41,601 nt of DNA from an uncultured Collinsella sp. (lineage in GTDB: Bacteria > Actinomycetota > Coriobacteriia > Coriobacteriales > Coriobacteriaceae). The position numbers and the translations under genes were made by a program. This document shows, piece after piece, positions 13,534 to 20,477 of this stretch. The stretch covers positions 1-41,601 of the forward strand of contig UQLI01000017.1 in assembly GCA_900541715.1 (NCBI GenBank). Direction: 5' to 3'. A model generated the notes under the pieces. The model was not told where the DNA came from, did no database searches, and was given only the letters and a program-made list of their open reading frames with translations. Position 1 is the stretch's first letter. Each line of letters starts with the position of its first letter.

Positions 13534-14958
13534 GTGGTCTTCGCCCCCCAGGGAAAACATACGCTGTCGCACCGCGTTTTTGTGACGATCTTTGTCTGCG
13601 CCATGGCGGTTATCGTGGCGTTTACGGTGCTGGGTGCGTTCTTTGTGCAAAACACCTTGGCGGATGCCACGAGTACCAATCTGGCGCAGGAAACCGAGCT
13701 CATTGCTGCCGCTCTCGACGAACAGCAGGAGCCCATCCCGTTCTTGCGTAGCCTTGATCGCGAGGACTTGCGAATCACGCTGATTAACAAGGATGGATCG
13801 GTTGCCTACGACAACGAGGCGTCGCCTTCCACACTGCCCAACCATGGCGATCGCCCCGAGGTCATCGAGGCCTTTGAGAGTGGTTTGGGTTCCGCGGAGC
13901 GCGCAAGCTCTACGCTCGACGAGATTATGCTGTATCGCGCCGTCGCCCTTGATAACGGCCAGGTTGTCCGCTTGGCGCAGGCCCAGCCTGGCGTTACGGC
14001 GATTTTGCTGTCGATGGTGGCGCCGATGCTGCTTATCGCAGCAGCGGGTGCGGTACTCTCGTTTTTTATGGCGCGCCGCGAGTCCCGTGCCATCATCGCG
14101 CCGTTGCAAGAGGTGGATTTGGACCACCCACGCCGTAGCTATGAGCACGCCTATGCCGAGATGGTCCCCATGCTTGAGCGTATCGAGTCGCAGCGCCAGG
14201 AACTCAAGCGCCAAATGGCGGTGCTAGCGGACAACGACCGTATGCGCCGCGAGTTCACGGCGAATATCACCCATGAGCTCAAGACGCCGCTTACGGCGAT
14301 TTCGGGCTATGCCGAGCTCATCGCAAACGGCATGGTCGAGGGCGAGGGCGACCTGCGCAACTTTGGCGGTCGCATCTATCGTGAGGCGGGCCGCTTGGCA
14401 GCGCTTGTCAACGATATCCTTACGCTGTCTAACTTGGACGAGGCCGAGCGTGCAACTGAGGGCGAGGCGGTGCCCATTGGTTCCACGGAGCCTATTGAGC
14501 TCTCGCGTGCCATCTACGCGGTTGAGCAGCGTCTTGAACAGGTCGCCCGTCAGGCGAATGTGACGATAAGTCATGAGACCAAGCCTGTGGTCATCGAAGG
14601 CGTGTCGCGCTTGATTGACGAGCTCATCTATAATCTGGCGAGCAACGCCATCCGCTACAATCGACCCGGCGGTGCGGTTACGCTGCAGTGCGGCACCAAC
14701 GACGAAGGCCATCCGTTCCTTGCGGTCGCCGACACGGGAATCGGTATCGCGCCTGAAGAACAGGGCAAGGTATTTGAGCGGTTCTATCGCGTGGACAAGA
14801 GTAGGTCCAAGGCGCGCGGCGGAACCGGTCTGGGGCTTGCAATTGTCAAGCATGCGGCCCTGTATCATCACGCCACGCTCGATCTGTCGAGCGAGTTGGG
14901 CGTGGGAACCACCATTACGGTGACGTTTCCCATACGGCAGGACGAGCCATTCGCATAG
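13534..14958 (+). CDS. Sensor histidine kinase (PhoR-like)
   Basis: A 474-residue kinase starting at GTG 13534, with GGAGGAG at 13521-13527 inside the end of the regulator gene (translation coupling). Membrane helices at about 16-40 and 150-175 enclose an extracellular region of about 110 residues with a PAS-like look (DLRITLINKDGSVAYDNEA). A HAMP-like linker leads to the phosphoacceptor H247 in TANITHELKTPLTAISGYAE. The ATPase domain has N-box ELIYNLASNAIRYN, ADTGIGIAPEEQ, VFERFYRVDKSRS and GGTGLGLAIVKH. The architecture matches PhoR/WalK-like kinases. A weak hairpin terminator follows, closing the pstB operon. Confidence 0.93.
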   Translation: MVFAPQGKHTLSHRVFVTIFVCAMAVIVAFTVLGAFFVQNTLADATSTNLAQETELIAAALDEQQEPIPFLRSLDREDLRITLINKDGSVAYDNEASPSTLPNHGDRPEVIEAFESGLGSAERASSTLDEIMLYRAVALDNGQVVRLAQAQPGVTAILLSMVAPMLLIAAAGAVLSFFMARRESRAIIAPLQEVDLDHPRRSYEHAYAEMVPMLERIESQRQELKRQMAVLADNDRMRREFTANITHELKTPLTAISGYAELIANGMVEGEGDLRNFGGRIYREAGRLAALVNDILTLSNLDEAERATEGEAVPIGSTEPIELSRAIYAVEQRLEQVARQANVTISHETKPVVIEGVSRLIDELIYNLASNAIRYNRPGGAVTLQCGTNDEGHPFLAVADTGIGIAPEEQGKVFERFYRVDKSRSKARGGTGLGLAIVKHAALYHHATLDLSSELGVGTTITVTFPIRQDEPFA

Positions 14959-14983
14959 CGATACAACATAGATATTGATGCAG

Positions 14984-15016
14984 ACGCCGCATTTGACTTT
15001 CGGGTGCGGCGTTGTT
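14984..15016 (+). terminator. Possible terminator after the pstB operon
   Basis: Stem ACGCCGCA/TGCGGCGT (14984-14991 with 15005-15012), followed only by TGTTGTG, a poor T tract. Confidence 0.5.
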
Positions 15017-15077
15017 GTGCAATTTTACGATTGCTTCCGACATTTTTACAGGAGAGCCTGTTTCTTATGTATAGAGT

Positions 15078-15106
15078 TTGGTCTCGGTAAAAAGATGCGA
15101 TAACAT
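15078..15106 (+). promoter_or_regulatory. Promoter of the exopolysaccharide control genes
   Basis: TTGGTC (15078-15083), exactly 17 bp, TAACAT (15101-15106), 48 bp upstream of the Wzz-like gene. Confidence 0.55.
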
Positions 15107-15153
15107 ACGGACAGTTTTGTCAATCCGAACTGGGGAAATGAAAGGCAAGCTGC

Positions 15154-15810
15154 ATGACCCTTCTCGAACTGTTCCAGCTGCTGAAGAAGCACCTTCAGCT
15201 GGTCATCACCCTTCCGGTGGTCTGCGCGATCGCCATGGGCATCGTGTCCTTCGTTGCGATGGACAACACCTATACCGCGACGACGAGCATGTACATTCTC
15301 GCCAAGACCGACGATAGCGGTCAGATGAGCTACAACGATCTCTCGGCGAGTCAGATGCTTTCCAACGATATCGCCACGCTGCTGGATAGCGATAGCGTTA
15401 AGAGCGGCGCAGCCAATGAACTGGGCCTCACCGATCTGGATGACTACAAGGTGTCTGTTTCCTCCGAGACCACCACGCGTGTCATTACGCTTTCGGTTAC
15501 CGGCACCGATGCCAAGGAGACGGCTAAGGTCGCAAAGGCCATGGCCAGCTCGGTGAGTACGGTCGCTCAGAACGTCGGCGCTGCCCAGAGCATCAACGTT
15601 ATCGACGAGGCTAAGACCCCCGAAGCCCCCAGCGGCCCCAAGCGCACGCTGTATATTGCCGTCGCGTTCCTCGCCGGTATCTTTATCGCAGTCGCCTATG
15701 TCGTTTTGGCAGACATGCTCAATACCCGCATCCGCGGTGCCGAAGAGGCAGAAGAGCTCCTGGGCATTCCCGTTGTTGGCCGAATTCCGGCTATGAAAGG
15801 TGGTAAATAG
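15154..15810 (+). CDS. Wzz/CapA-type polysaccharide co-polymerase / kinase modulator
   Basis: A 218-residue membrane protein of the Wzz family (YveK/CapA/CpsC type). Such proteins set polysaccharide chain length and activate the partner tyrosine kinase. Helix 1 is about residues 18-37 (VITLPVVCAIAMGIVSFVAM). The extracellular domain shows YTATTSMYILA, and helix 2 at about 165-190 is preceded by the Pro-rich motif EAPSGPKR. The cytosolic tail (RGAEEAEELLGIPVVGRIP) is the segment that docks on and activates CapB/YwqD kinases. ATG 15154 follows AAAGG at 15141-15145. The kinase gene starts 2 bases after the stop. Confidence 0.93.
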   Translation: MTLLELFQLLKKHLQLVITLPVVCAIAMGIVSFVAMDNTYTATTSMYILAKTDDSGQMSYNDLSASQMLSNDIATLLDSDSVKSGAANELGLTDLDDYKVSVSSETTTRVITLSVTGTDAKETAKVAKAMASSVSTVAQNVGAAQSINVIDEAKTPEAPSGPKRTLYIAVAFLAGIFIAVAYVVLADMLNTRIRGAEEAEELLGIPVVGRIPAMKGGK

Positions 15811-15812
15811 GC

Positions 15813-16550
15813 ATGGCTAAGGCAAAGAACACCGACAAGCTCGTTGTACAGAATGCCGCCAAGACCCTTCTGGCCAACATCCGCTTTGCGAGCGTGGACG
15901 ACCCCATCCGCACCATCACCGTTACCTCCTCGATTCCCAACGAGGGCAAGTCTACGGTTTCCATTAACCTTGCTCAGGCAATCGCCACGAGCGGCAAGTC
16001 CGTGCTTCTGGTCGAGGCCGATATGCGCCGCAGGTCCCTTTCCGATATGCTCGGCGTTCGTTCGCGCGGCGGACTCTATGCGGTCCTTTCCGAGCAGATC
16101 TCCATTGACCAGGCAATTGTCGAGACGGGTCAGAAGAACTTCTACTTCCTCGATGCCGAGCCGCATATTCCCAATCCTGCCGACATCATCGTCTCTCACC
16201 GCTTTGCCAAGCTGGTAAAGGCGCTGTCCGCCAAGTTCCAGTACGTCATCTTTGATGCTCCCCCGGTCGGCACCTTCATCGATGCTGCCGAGATTGCCAG
16301 CCTGACCGACGGCACGCTGTTCGTGGTGCGTGAGGATTTCACCAAGCGCGAGGAGGCGCTCAACGCCATCGGTCAGCTTAAAAAGTCCGAGAAGGTCAAG
16401 CTCATCGGTACCGTTATGAACTACTGCGAGACCGAGACCAGCGAGTACTACTACTCCTACTACACCAAGGACGGTAAGAAGGTGAAGAAGGGCTCCGACG
16501 ATCAGGGGACTTCCAAAAAGGGCATCTTCACCAACCGAGCAAACGTTTAG
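15813..16550 (+). CDS. Tyrosine-protein kinase CpsD/CapB family (BY-kinase)
   Basis: A 245-residue bacterial tyrosine kinase that autophosphorylates a C-terminal Tyr cluster and controls capsule/exopolysaccharide assembly with the Wzz-like protein. Walker A is SSIPNEGKST (39-48), Walker A' LLVEADMRRR and Walker B VIFDAPPVG. Residues 13-27 match the EAYRxLRTNI element used in oligomerisation. The tail has a clear cluster, SEYYYSYYTKDGKK, the expected autophosphorylation site. The ribosome site AAAGGTGG (15796-15803) lies in the end of the previous gene. The Wzz-like gene and this one are split, as in Gram-positive bacteria. Confidence 0.94.
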   Translation: MAKAKNTDKLVVQNAAKTLLANIRFASVDDPIRTITVTSSIPNEGKSTVSINLAQAIATSGKSVLLVEADMRRRSLSDMLGVRSRGGLYAVLSEQISIDQAIVETGQKNFYFLDAEPHIPNPADIIVSHRFAKLVKALSAKFQYVIFDAPPVGTFIDAAEIASLTDGTLFVVREDFTKREEALNAIGQLKKSEKVKLIGTVMNYCETETSEYYYSYYTKDGKKVKKGSDDQGTSKKGIFTNRANV

Positions 16551-16567
16551 TTGATTAAGGCTGACCT

Positions 16568-17218
16568 ATGCGTGACATTCATTGCCATATCTTGCCGGGT
16601 GTAGACGACGGCGCCGCCGATCTCGATGAGAGCTTGGCGATGCTCGAGGCTGCCAAGCGGGCTGGTGTAACCAGAATTGTTTGCACTCCTCACTGCCGTG
16701 ATCCCTATTTTGATTACGACAAGATGTGGGATGCCTTTGAGCTGCTGCGCGATAACGCTGACGGTTTTCCGCTCCAGATGGGCTTCGAGGTCAACCATCG
16801 AAAGCTCGTTGAGCTTGGTATCGATGCCGCGGAGCACTTGCATTTCGATGGGACCAACGAGTTTCTGCTCGAGCTTTCGACGCATGCCGATGCGTATGCG
16901 TTTAGAGAGTACGAGAACACGATTTACGATTTGCAGTGCCGTGGCTACCAGGTGATCATCGCTCATCCTGAGCGCTATCGTGCGGTTCAAAAGGATGTAA
17001 GCGTGGCGGAGCGCCTGGTCGATATGGGCTGCAAGCTGCAGGCTTCGGCGGACTTTATTGCCGGCGGTCGCTTTGGTCGCGAGAAAAAGCCGGCACAGCG
17101 CCTGTTCGATCAGAACCTGTACAGCTTCATCGCGAGCGATGCCCATAACGTGGGTCATTACGATTGCCTGGCGAAGGCTCGCGCGAAGTTTAGCGTGCGC
17201 GGAGCTCATTTTCGCTAA
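16568..17218 (+). CDS. PHP-type tyrosine phosphatase CpsB/CapC/YwqE family
   Basis: A 216-residue manganese-dependent phosphatase of the PHP superfamily that dephosphorylates the BY-kinase. Metal-binding motifs are visible: H5-x-H7 in MRDIHCHILPGVDDGA, CTPH, EVN, AHPERY, and the C-terminal ASDAHN. Length and order match CpsB. It follows the kinase by 17 bases, completing modulator-kinase-phosphatase. No glycosyltransferase, flippase or polymerase gene follows; the next gene is an acetyltransferase. The triad may control polysaccharide genes elsewhere or other kinase substrates. Confidence 0.93.
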   Translation: MRDIHCHILPGVDDGAADLDESLAMLEAAKRAGVTRIVCTPHCRDPYFDYDKMWDAFELLRDNADGFPLQMGFEVNHRKLVELGIDAAEHLHFDGTNEFLLELSTHADAYAFREYENTIYDLQCRGYQVIIAHPERYRAVQKDVSVAERLVDMGCKLQASADFIAGGRFGREKKPAQRLFDQNLYSFIASDAHNVGHYDCLAKARAKFSVRGAHFR

Positions 17219-17257
17219 AATCTGTCCCTAACGTTCGCATTGAATGAAAGGGCAGCC

Positions 17258-17758
17258 ATGGATATCCAACTTAAGACGGGATGCTTTGATGACGCGGCGT
17301 TGGTGCGCCGCGTCATTTTTATGGACGAGCAGGGCTACGAGAATGAGTTCGACGCTATCGACGAGGATCCGAACTGCATTCATGTGACGCTCTATGTAGA
17401 CAGCGAGCTTGCCGGTTGCTCGCGCGTGTTTCCCGAAGAGCTTGAGCGCGCGGCTGACGCAGAGGCTCCGGTGTCGCCGGCGTGCGACTTGGACGAAGGT
17501 GTCGCGGCGGGGGAGACCTACATTATGGGGCGCGTGGCCGTGCTGCCGAGCATGCGCCGTCGCGGTTTGGCGAGCAAGATTGTCGAGGCCAGTGATACGT
17601 GCGCGCGTGATGCCGGCGCCAAGCTCATTAAGCTGCATGCTCAGGAATACGTGCTGCCGCTCTATGCCAAGGCGGGCTACACGCAGATTGCCCCGGTGGA
17701 CTACGAAGACGAGGGCCAGCCTCATGCCTGGATGGCCAAGCGCGTAGATGGCAGATAG
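17258..17758 (+). CDS. GNAT-family N-acetyltransferase (ElaA-like)
   Basis: A 166-residue acetyl-CoA-dependent acyltransferase. The fold shows an N-terminal LVRRVIFMDEQGYENEFDAID segment, like the FxxRxxVFxxEQ start of ElaA-type proteins. Next come IHVTLYVDSELAGCSRVF and the acetyl-CoA pyrophosphate loop MGRVAVLPSMRRRGLASKIV (V-x-x-x-x-R-R-x-G-x-A). The end is KLHAQEYVLPLYAKAGY. I chose ATG 17258 with GAAAGGG at 17246-17252 rather than the upstream TTG. Substrate unknown. A terminator-like hairpin lies inside codons 12-21. Confidence 0.9.
   Translation: MDIQLKTGCFDDAALVRRVIFMDEQGYENEFDAIDEDPNCIHVTLYVDSELAGCSRVFPEELERAADAEAPVSPACDLDEGVAAGETYIMGRVAVLPSMRRRGLASKIVEASDTCARDAGAKLIKLHAQEYVLPLYAKAGYTQIAPVDYEDEGQPHAWMAKRVDGR
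17291..17320 (+). terminator. Terminator-like hairpin inside the GNAT coding region
   Basis: Perfect 9-bp stem GACGCGGCG/CGCCGCGTC with loop TTGGTG, followed by ATTTTTA. No other terminator separates the exopolysaccharide triad from this gene, so part of the upstream transcripts may stop here. Confidence 0.5.
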
Positions 17759-17868
17759 GAACGTTCCTTTCCTGCCGGCAGTTTGGGACACTCCTTGGCA
17801 ATTGGCGCATCAGAGCGCTCGGACATACAGTTTTTCGATTCCGTATGTATATATGCGCGTTAATGGGT

Positions 17869-17874
17869 TATAAA
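17869..17874 (+). promoter_or_regulatory. Candidate htpG -10 element
   Basis: TATAAA in an AT-rich stretch, 87 bp upstream of htpG. The -35 is weak (TGTATA, 17846-17851). I see no CIRCE or HAIR-like inverted repeat. Confidence 0.45.
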
Positions 17875-17905
17875 ATCTAAGTCTGAACATAGCAGGTCTG
17901 CGATG

Positions 17906-17930
17906 CGGCTCGGGCGACCGAGCCGTTTTT
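17906..17930 (+). terminator. Terminator hairpin in the htpG leader
   Basis: Perfect stem CGGCTCGG GCGA CCGAGCCG then TTTTT. It lies between the TATAAA box and the htpG start, so it would act as a leader attenuator. If that box is not used, it is instead the GNAT terminator. Confidence 0.75.
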
Positions 17931-17960
17931 GCGGACAGGGGTAGCGCGAAAGGACTGCAC

Positions 17961-19985
17961 ATGCGTCAATTTAAGACCGAGAGCAAAAAACTGCTCGACC
18001 TCATGATCAACTCCATCTACACCAATAAAGAAATCTTCCTGCGCGAGCTTATCTCTAACGCGAGCGACGCCGTCGACAAGCTCAACTTTAAGAGCCTGCA
18101 GGACCCGAGCGTCAAGATCGACCAGGGCGACCTGGCCATTCGCGTCTCCTTTGATAAAGACGCCCGCACCATTACCATCTCGGATAACGGCATTGGCATG
18201 ACCGCCGAGGAGCTCGAGCGCAATCTGGGCACCATCGCCCATTCCGGCTCCGAGGAGTTTAAGACCGAGAACGCCGAGCAGCAGGGTTCGGATGTCGACA
18301 TCATCGGCCAGTTTGGCGTGGGCTTCTACTCGGCTTTTATGGTCGCCAGCCATGTGAAGGTCGTCAGCCGCGCCTACGGCGCGGATGTCGCCCATGTGTG
18401 GGAATCCGACGGTCTTGAGGGCTACACCATCGAGGACGGCGAGCGTGCCGAGCACGGTACCGATGTCATCCTGACGCTGCGCGAGAACGAGAAGCTCGAT
18501 GCCGACGGCGAGGCCGAGACCTACGATCGCTTCCTGACCGAGTGGGGCCTCAAGAGCCTAATTCAGCAGTACAGTAACTATGTGCGTTACCCGATCCAGA
18601 TGATGGTGTCCAAGAGCCGCCAGAAGCCCAAGCCCGAGGATGCTGGCGATGACTACACGCCCGAGTACGAGGACTACCAGGAGCTCGAGACCGTCAACTC
18701 CATGACGCCGATCTGGAAAAAGCGCAGCTCCGATGTCGAGCAGAAGGACTACGACGAGTTCTACAAGTCCACGTTCCACGACTTTGACGATCCTGCGCGC
18801 ACCATCAGCTTCCATGCCGAGGGCACGCTCGAGTATGACGCCCTGCTGTTTGTGCCGGGCCGCGCGCCGTTCGATCTGTACAGCAAGGATTACGAGAAGG
18901 GTCTGGCGCTCTACAGCTCCAATGTCCTGATCATGGAGAAGTGCGACGACCTGCTGCCCGACTACTACAACTTTGTCCGCGGCGTCGTGGATTCCGCCGA
19001 CGTGTCGCTCAACATCTCGCGTGAGACGCTGCAGCAGAACCGTCAGCTCAAGGCCATCGCCAAGCGTGTGGAAAAGAAGATCACCGCTGACCTTGAGGAT
19101 ATGCGTGACAACGACCGCGAGGCCTACGAGAAGTTCTTTGAGAACTTTGGCCGCGGCCTTAAGTACGGCATCTACTCGAGCTATGGCATGAAGGCCGATG
19201 AGCTCGCCGACCTGTTGCTGTTCTGGTCTGCCAAGGAACAGAAGATGATTACACTGGCCGAGTATGCCAAGGGCATGCCCGAGGATCAGAAGGCCATCTA
19301 CTACGCCGCCGGCGATTCGCGCGAGCGCTTGGCCAAGATGCCCGTGGTAAAGGGCGTGCTCGACCGCGGCTATGACGTGCTGCTTCTGACGCAGGACGTG
19401 GATGAGTTTACCTTCCAGGCCATGCGTGAGTACGTTGCCGCCGATATGCCCAAGATCTACGAGGACGATGCTGCCCGCGAGGCTGCCGAGAAGGCTGTGG
19501 CCGACGGTGCCGAGCCCGAGGTCGAGGATCGTCATCTGGAGCTCAAGAACGTCGCGACCGGTGATCTTGACCTGGCGACCGAGGATGAGAAGAAGGAGGC
19601 CGAGGACGCCACCAAGGAGAACGAGGACCTCTTTAGCGCTATGAAAGAGGCACTCGGTGACAAGGTCGAGAAAGTTGCCGTCTCCGCGCGCCTGACCGAT
19701 GCCCCCGCTTGCATCACCACCGAGGGTCCGCTTTCGCTTGAGATGGAGAAGGTACTCCAGAAGGGACCCGAGGGCGCGCCCGACGGCATGCCCAAGAGCC
19801 AGCGCGTGCTCGAGCTCAACGCCAAGCACCCGGTCTTTGACAAGCTTGTCGCTGCCCAGAAGGCAGGCGACGCCGACAAGATCAAGCAGTACTCTGGTCT
19901 GCTCTACGATCAGGCCCTGCTGGTCGAGGGTATCCTCCCCGAGGACCCCGTTGCCTTCGCGGCGGCTGTTTGCAACTTGATGTAG
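17961..19985 (+). CDS. htpG: Molecular chaperone HtpG (Hsp90)
   Basis: A 674-residue cytosolic ATP-driven chaperone. The GHKL ATPase domain (about 1-220) shows ELISNASDAVDKL, DNGIGMT and GQFGVGFYSAF. The middle domain has SDVEQKDYDEFYK, LFVPGRAPFDLY and the conserved SLNISRETLQQNRQLKAI. The C-terminal dimer domain is preceded by a long acidic/Lys-rich linker (about residues 505-555). It is longer than the roughly 620-640 residues common for bacterial HtpG, mainly through this linker. The ATG 17961 is preceded by GAAAGGA. It is monocistronic, with a hairpin in its leader and several palindromes after its stop. Confidence 0.96.
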   Translation: MRQFKTESKKLLDLMINSIYTNKEIFLRELISNASDAVDKLNFKSLQDPSVKIDQGDLAIRVSFDKDARTITISDNGIGMTAEELERNLGTIAHSGSEEFKTENAEQQGSDVDIIGQFGVGFYSAFMVASHVKVVSRAYGADVAHVWESDGLEGYTIEDGERAEHGTDVILTLRENEKLDADGEAETYDRFLTEWGLKSLIQQYSNYVRYPIQMMVSKSRQKPKPEDAGDDYTPEYEDYQELETVNSMTPIWKKRSSDVEQKDYDEFYKSTFHDFDDPARTISFHAEGTLEYDALLFVPGRAPFDLYSKDYEKGLALYSSNVLIMEKCDDLLPDYYNFVRGVVDSADVSLNISRETLQQNRQLKAIAKRVEKKITADLEDMRDNDREAYEKFFENFGRGLKYGIYSSYGMKADELADLLLFWSAKEQKMITLAEYAKGMPEDQKAIYYAAGDSRERLAKMPVVKGVLDRGYDVLLLTQDVDEFTFQAMREYVAADMPKIYEDDAAREAAEKAVADGAEPEVEDRHLELKNVATGDLDLATEDEKKEAEDATKENEDLFSAMKEALGDKVEKVAVSARLTDAPACITTEGPLSLEMEKVLQKGPEGAPDGMPKSQRVLELNAKHPVFDKLVAAQKAGDADKIKQYSGLLYDQALLVEGILPEDPVAFAAAVCNLM

Positions 19986-19992
19986 TTAGGTA

Positions 19993-20020
19993 GTTACGCG
20001 GTTTTACCAAACCGCGTAAC
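19993..20020. terminator. Hairpin after htpG
   Basis: Perfect 12-bp stem GTTACGCGGTTT/AAACCGCGTAAC with loop TACC, 7 bases after the htpG stop. There is no T run after it on the plus strand, so it may stabilise the mRNA end as much as terminate it. Confidence 0.6.
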
Positions 20021-20040
20021 GGCTCGACGCTGCCCTCAGT

Positions 20041-20191
20041 TCCGCCGTTCTAACGAACGGCGGACCAGTCGACGCTGCGCGGGCGCCAGAGCGACAACTT
20101 GTCATTCAAAGAGGACGGCATGACCAGAAGGTCTATGCCGTCCTCTTTTCATGCCAATTTGTTCGCTCTGGCGCCCGCTCGCTGGCATTGC
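20041..20191 (+). repeat. Nested palindromic element, family 1, copy C
   Basis: Order: hairpin TCCGCCGTTC/GAACGGCGGA; framework CGACGCTGCGCG; outer arm (20079-20094, pairing with 20163-20178); inner terminator hairpin AAGAGGACGGCAT with ATGCCGTCCTCTT. The inner loop is capped by GACC-AGAA-GGTC plus a 1-nt bulge. After the second arm comes the framework CGCTCGCTGGCATT. The same frame recurs inverted at 25463-25611 with different arm and stem sequences. With the hairpins on either side it fills the gap between htpG and the YhgE pair; no gene is seen. Confidence 0.85.
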
Positions 20192-20220
20192 TAAAACATC
20201 GATGTTACCGTGGTCCAAAC

Positions 20221-20276
20221 TAGTCGTTGGGGGCGTTCTTGTTTGACCAGTCGTTTAAGAACGTCCCCGATGACTA
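20221..20276 (+). repeat. 20-bp hairpin with three wobble pairs
   Basis: 20221-20240 pairs with 20257-20276. The only three departures from complementarity are all G-U pairs in plus-strand RNA. The 16-nt loop begins GTTTGACCAGTCG. This suggests an RNA structure read from the plus strand. No gene is seen around it. Confidence 0.6.
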
Positions 20277-20334
20277 TTTGAATTGCTAATTTGTGCGGGT
20301 TGTGGTTTTGTGACCTGCTGAAATTAAAGATACT

Positions 20335-20370
20335 GTACAACTGTACGTTAATTCGTCTTCGTAGTATATT
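20335..20370 (+). promoter_or_regulatory. Candidate promoter and operator of the YhgE pair
   Basis: A dyad GTACA-AC-TGTAC (20335-20346) overlaps a -35 position (TGTACG, 20342-20347), which is 17 bp from TATATT (20365-20370). Transcription would start about 100 nt before the first gene. A small-molecule-responsive repressor could bind the dyad, but none is encoded nearby. Confidence 0.4.
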
Positions 20371-20477
20371 GCTACCCGCAAAACTCAATACCATTGTGCT
20401 CTGAGACGCTAAAGCGCTTACGTACAATGGTTATCGATAGTACGATTCGATTCAACGACAGGATGGATGGTCCAAGC

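Noticed and set aside
18558..19829. 423-codon open frame opposite htpG
   Set aside because: Antisense shadow of htpG; no ribosome site or recognisable domain.
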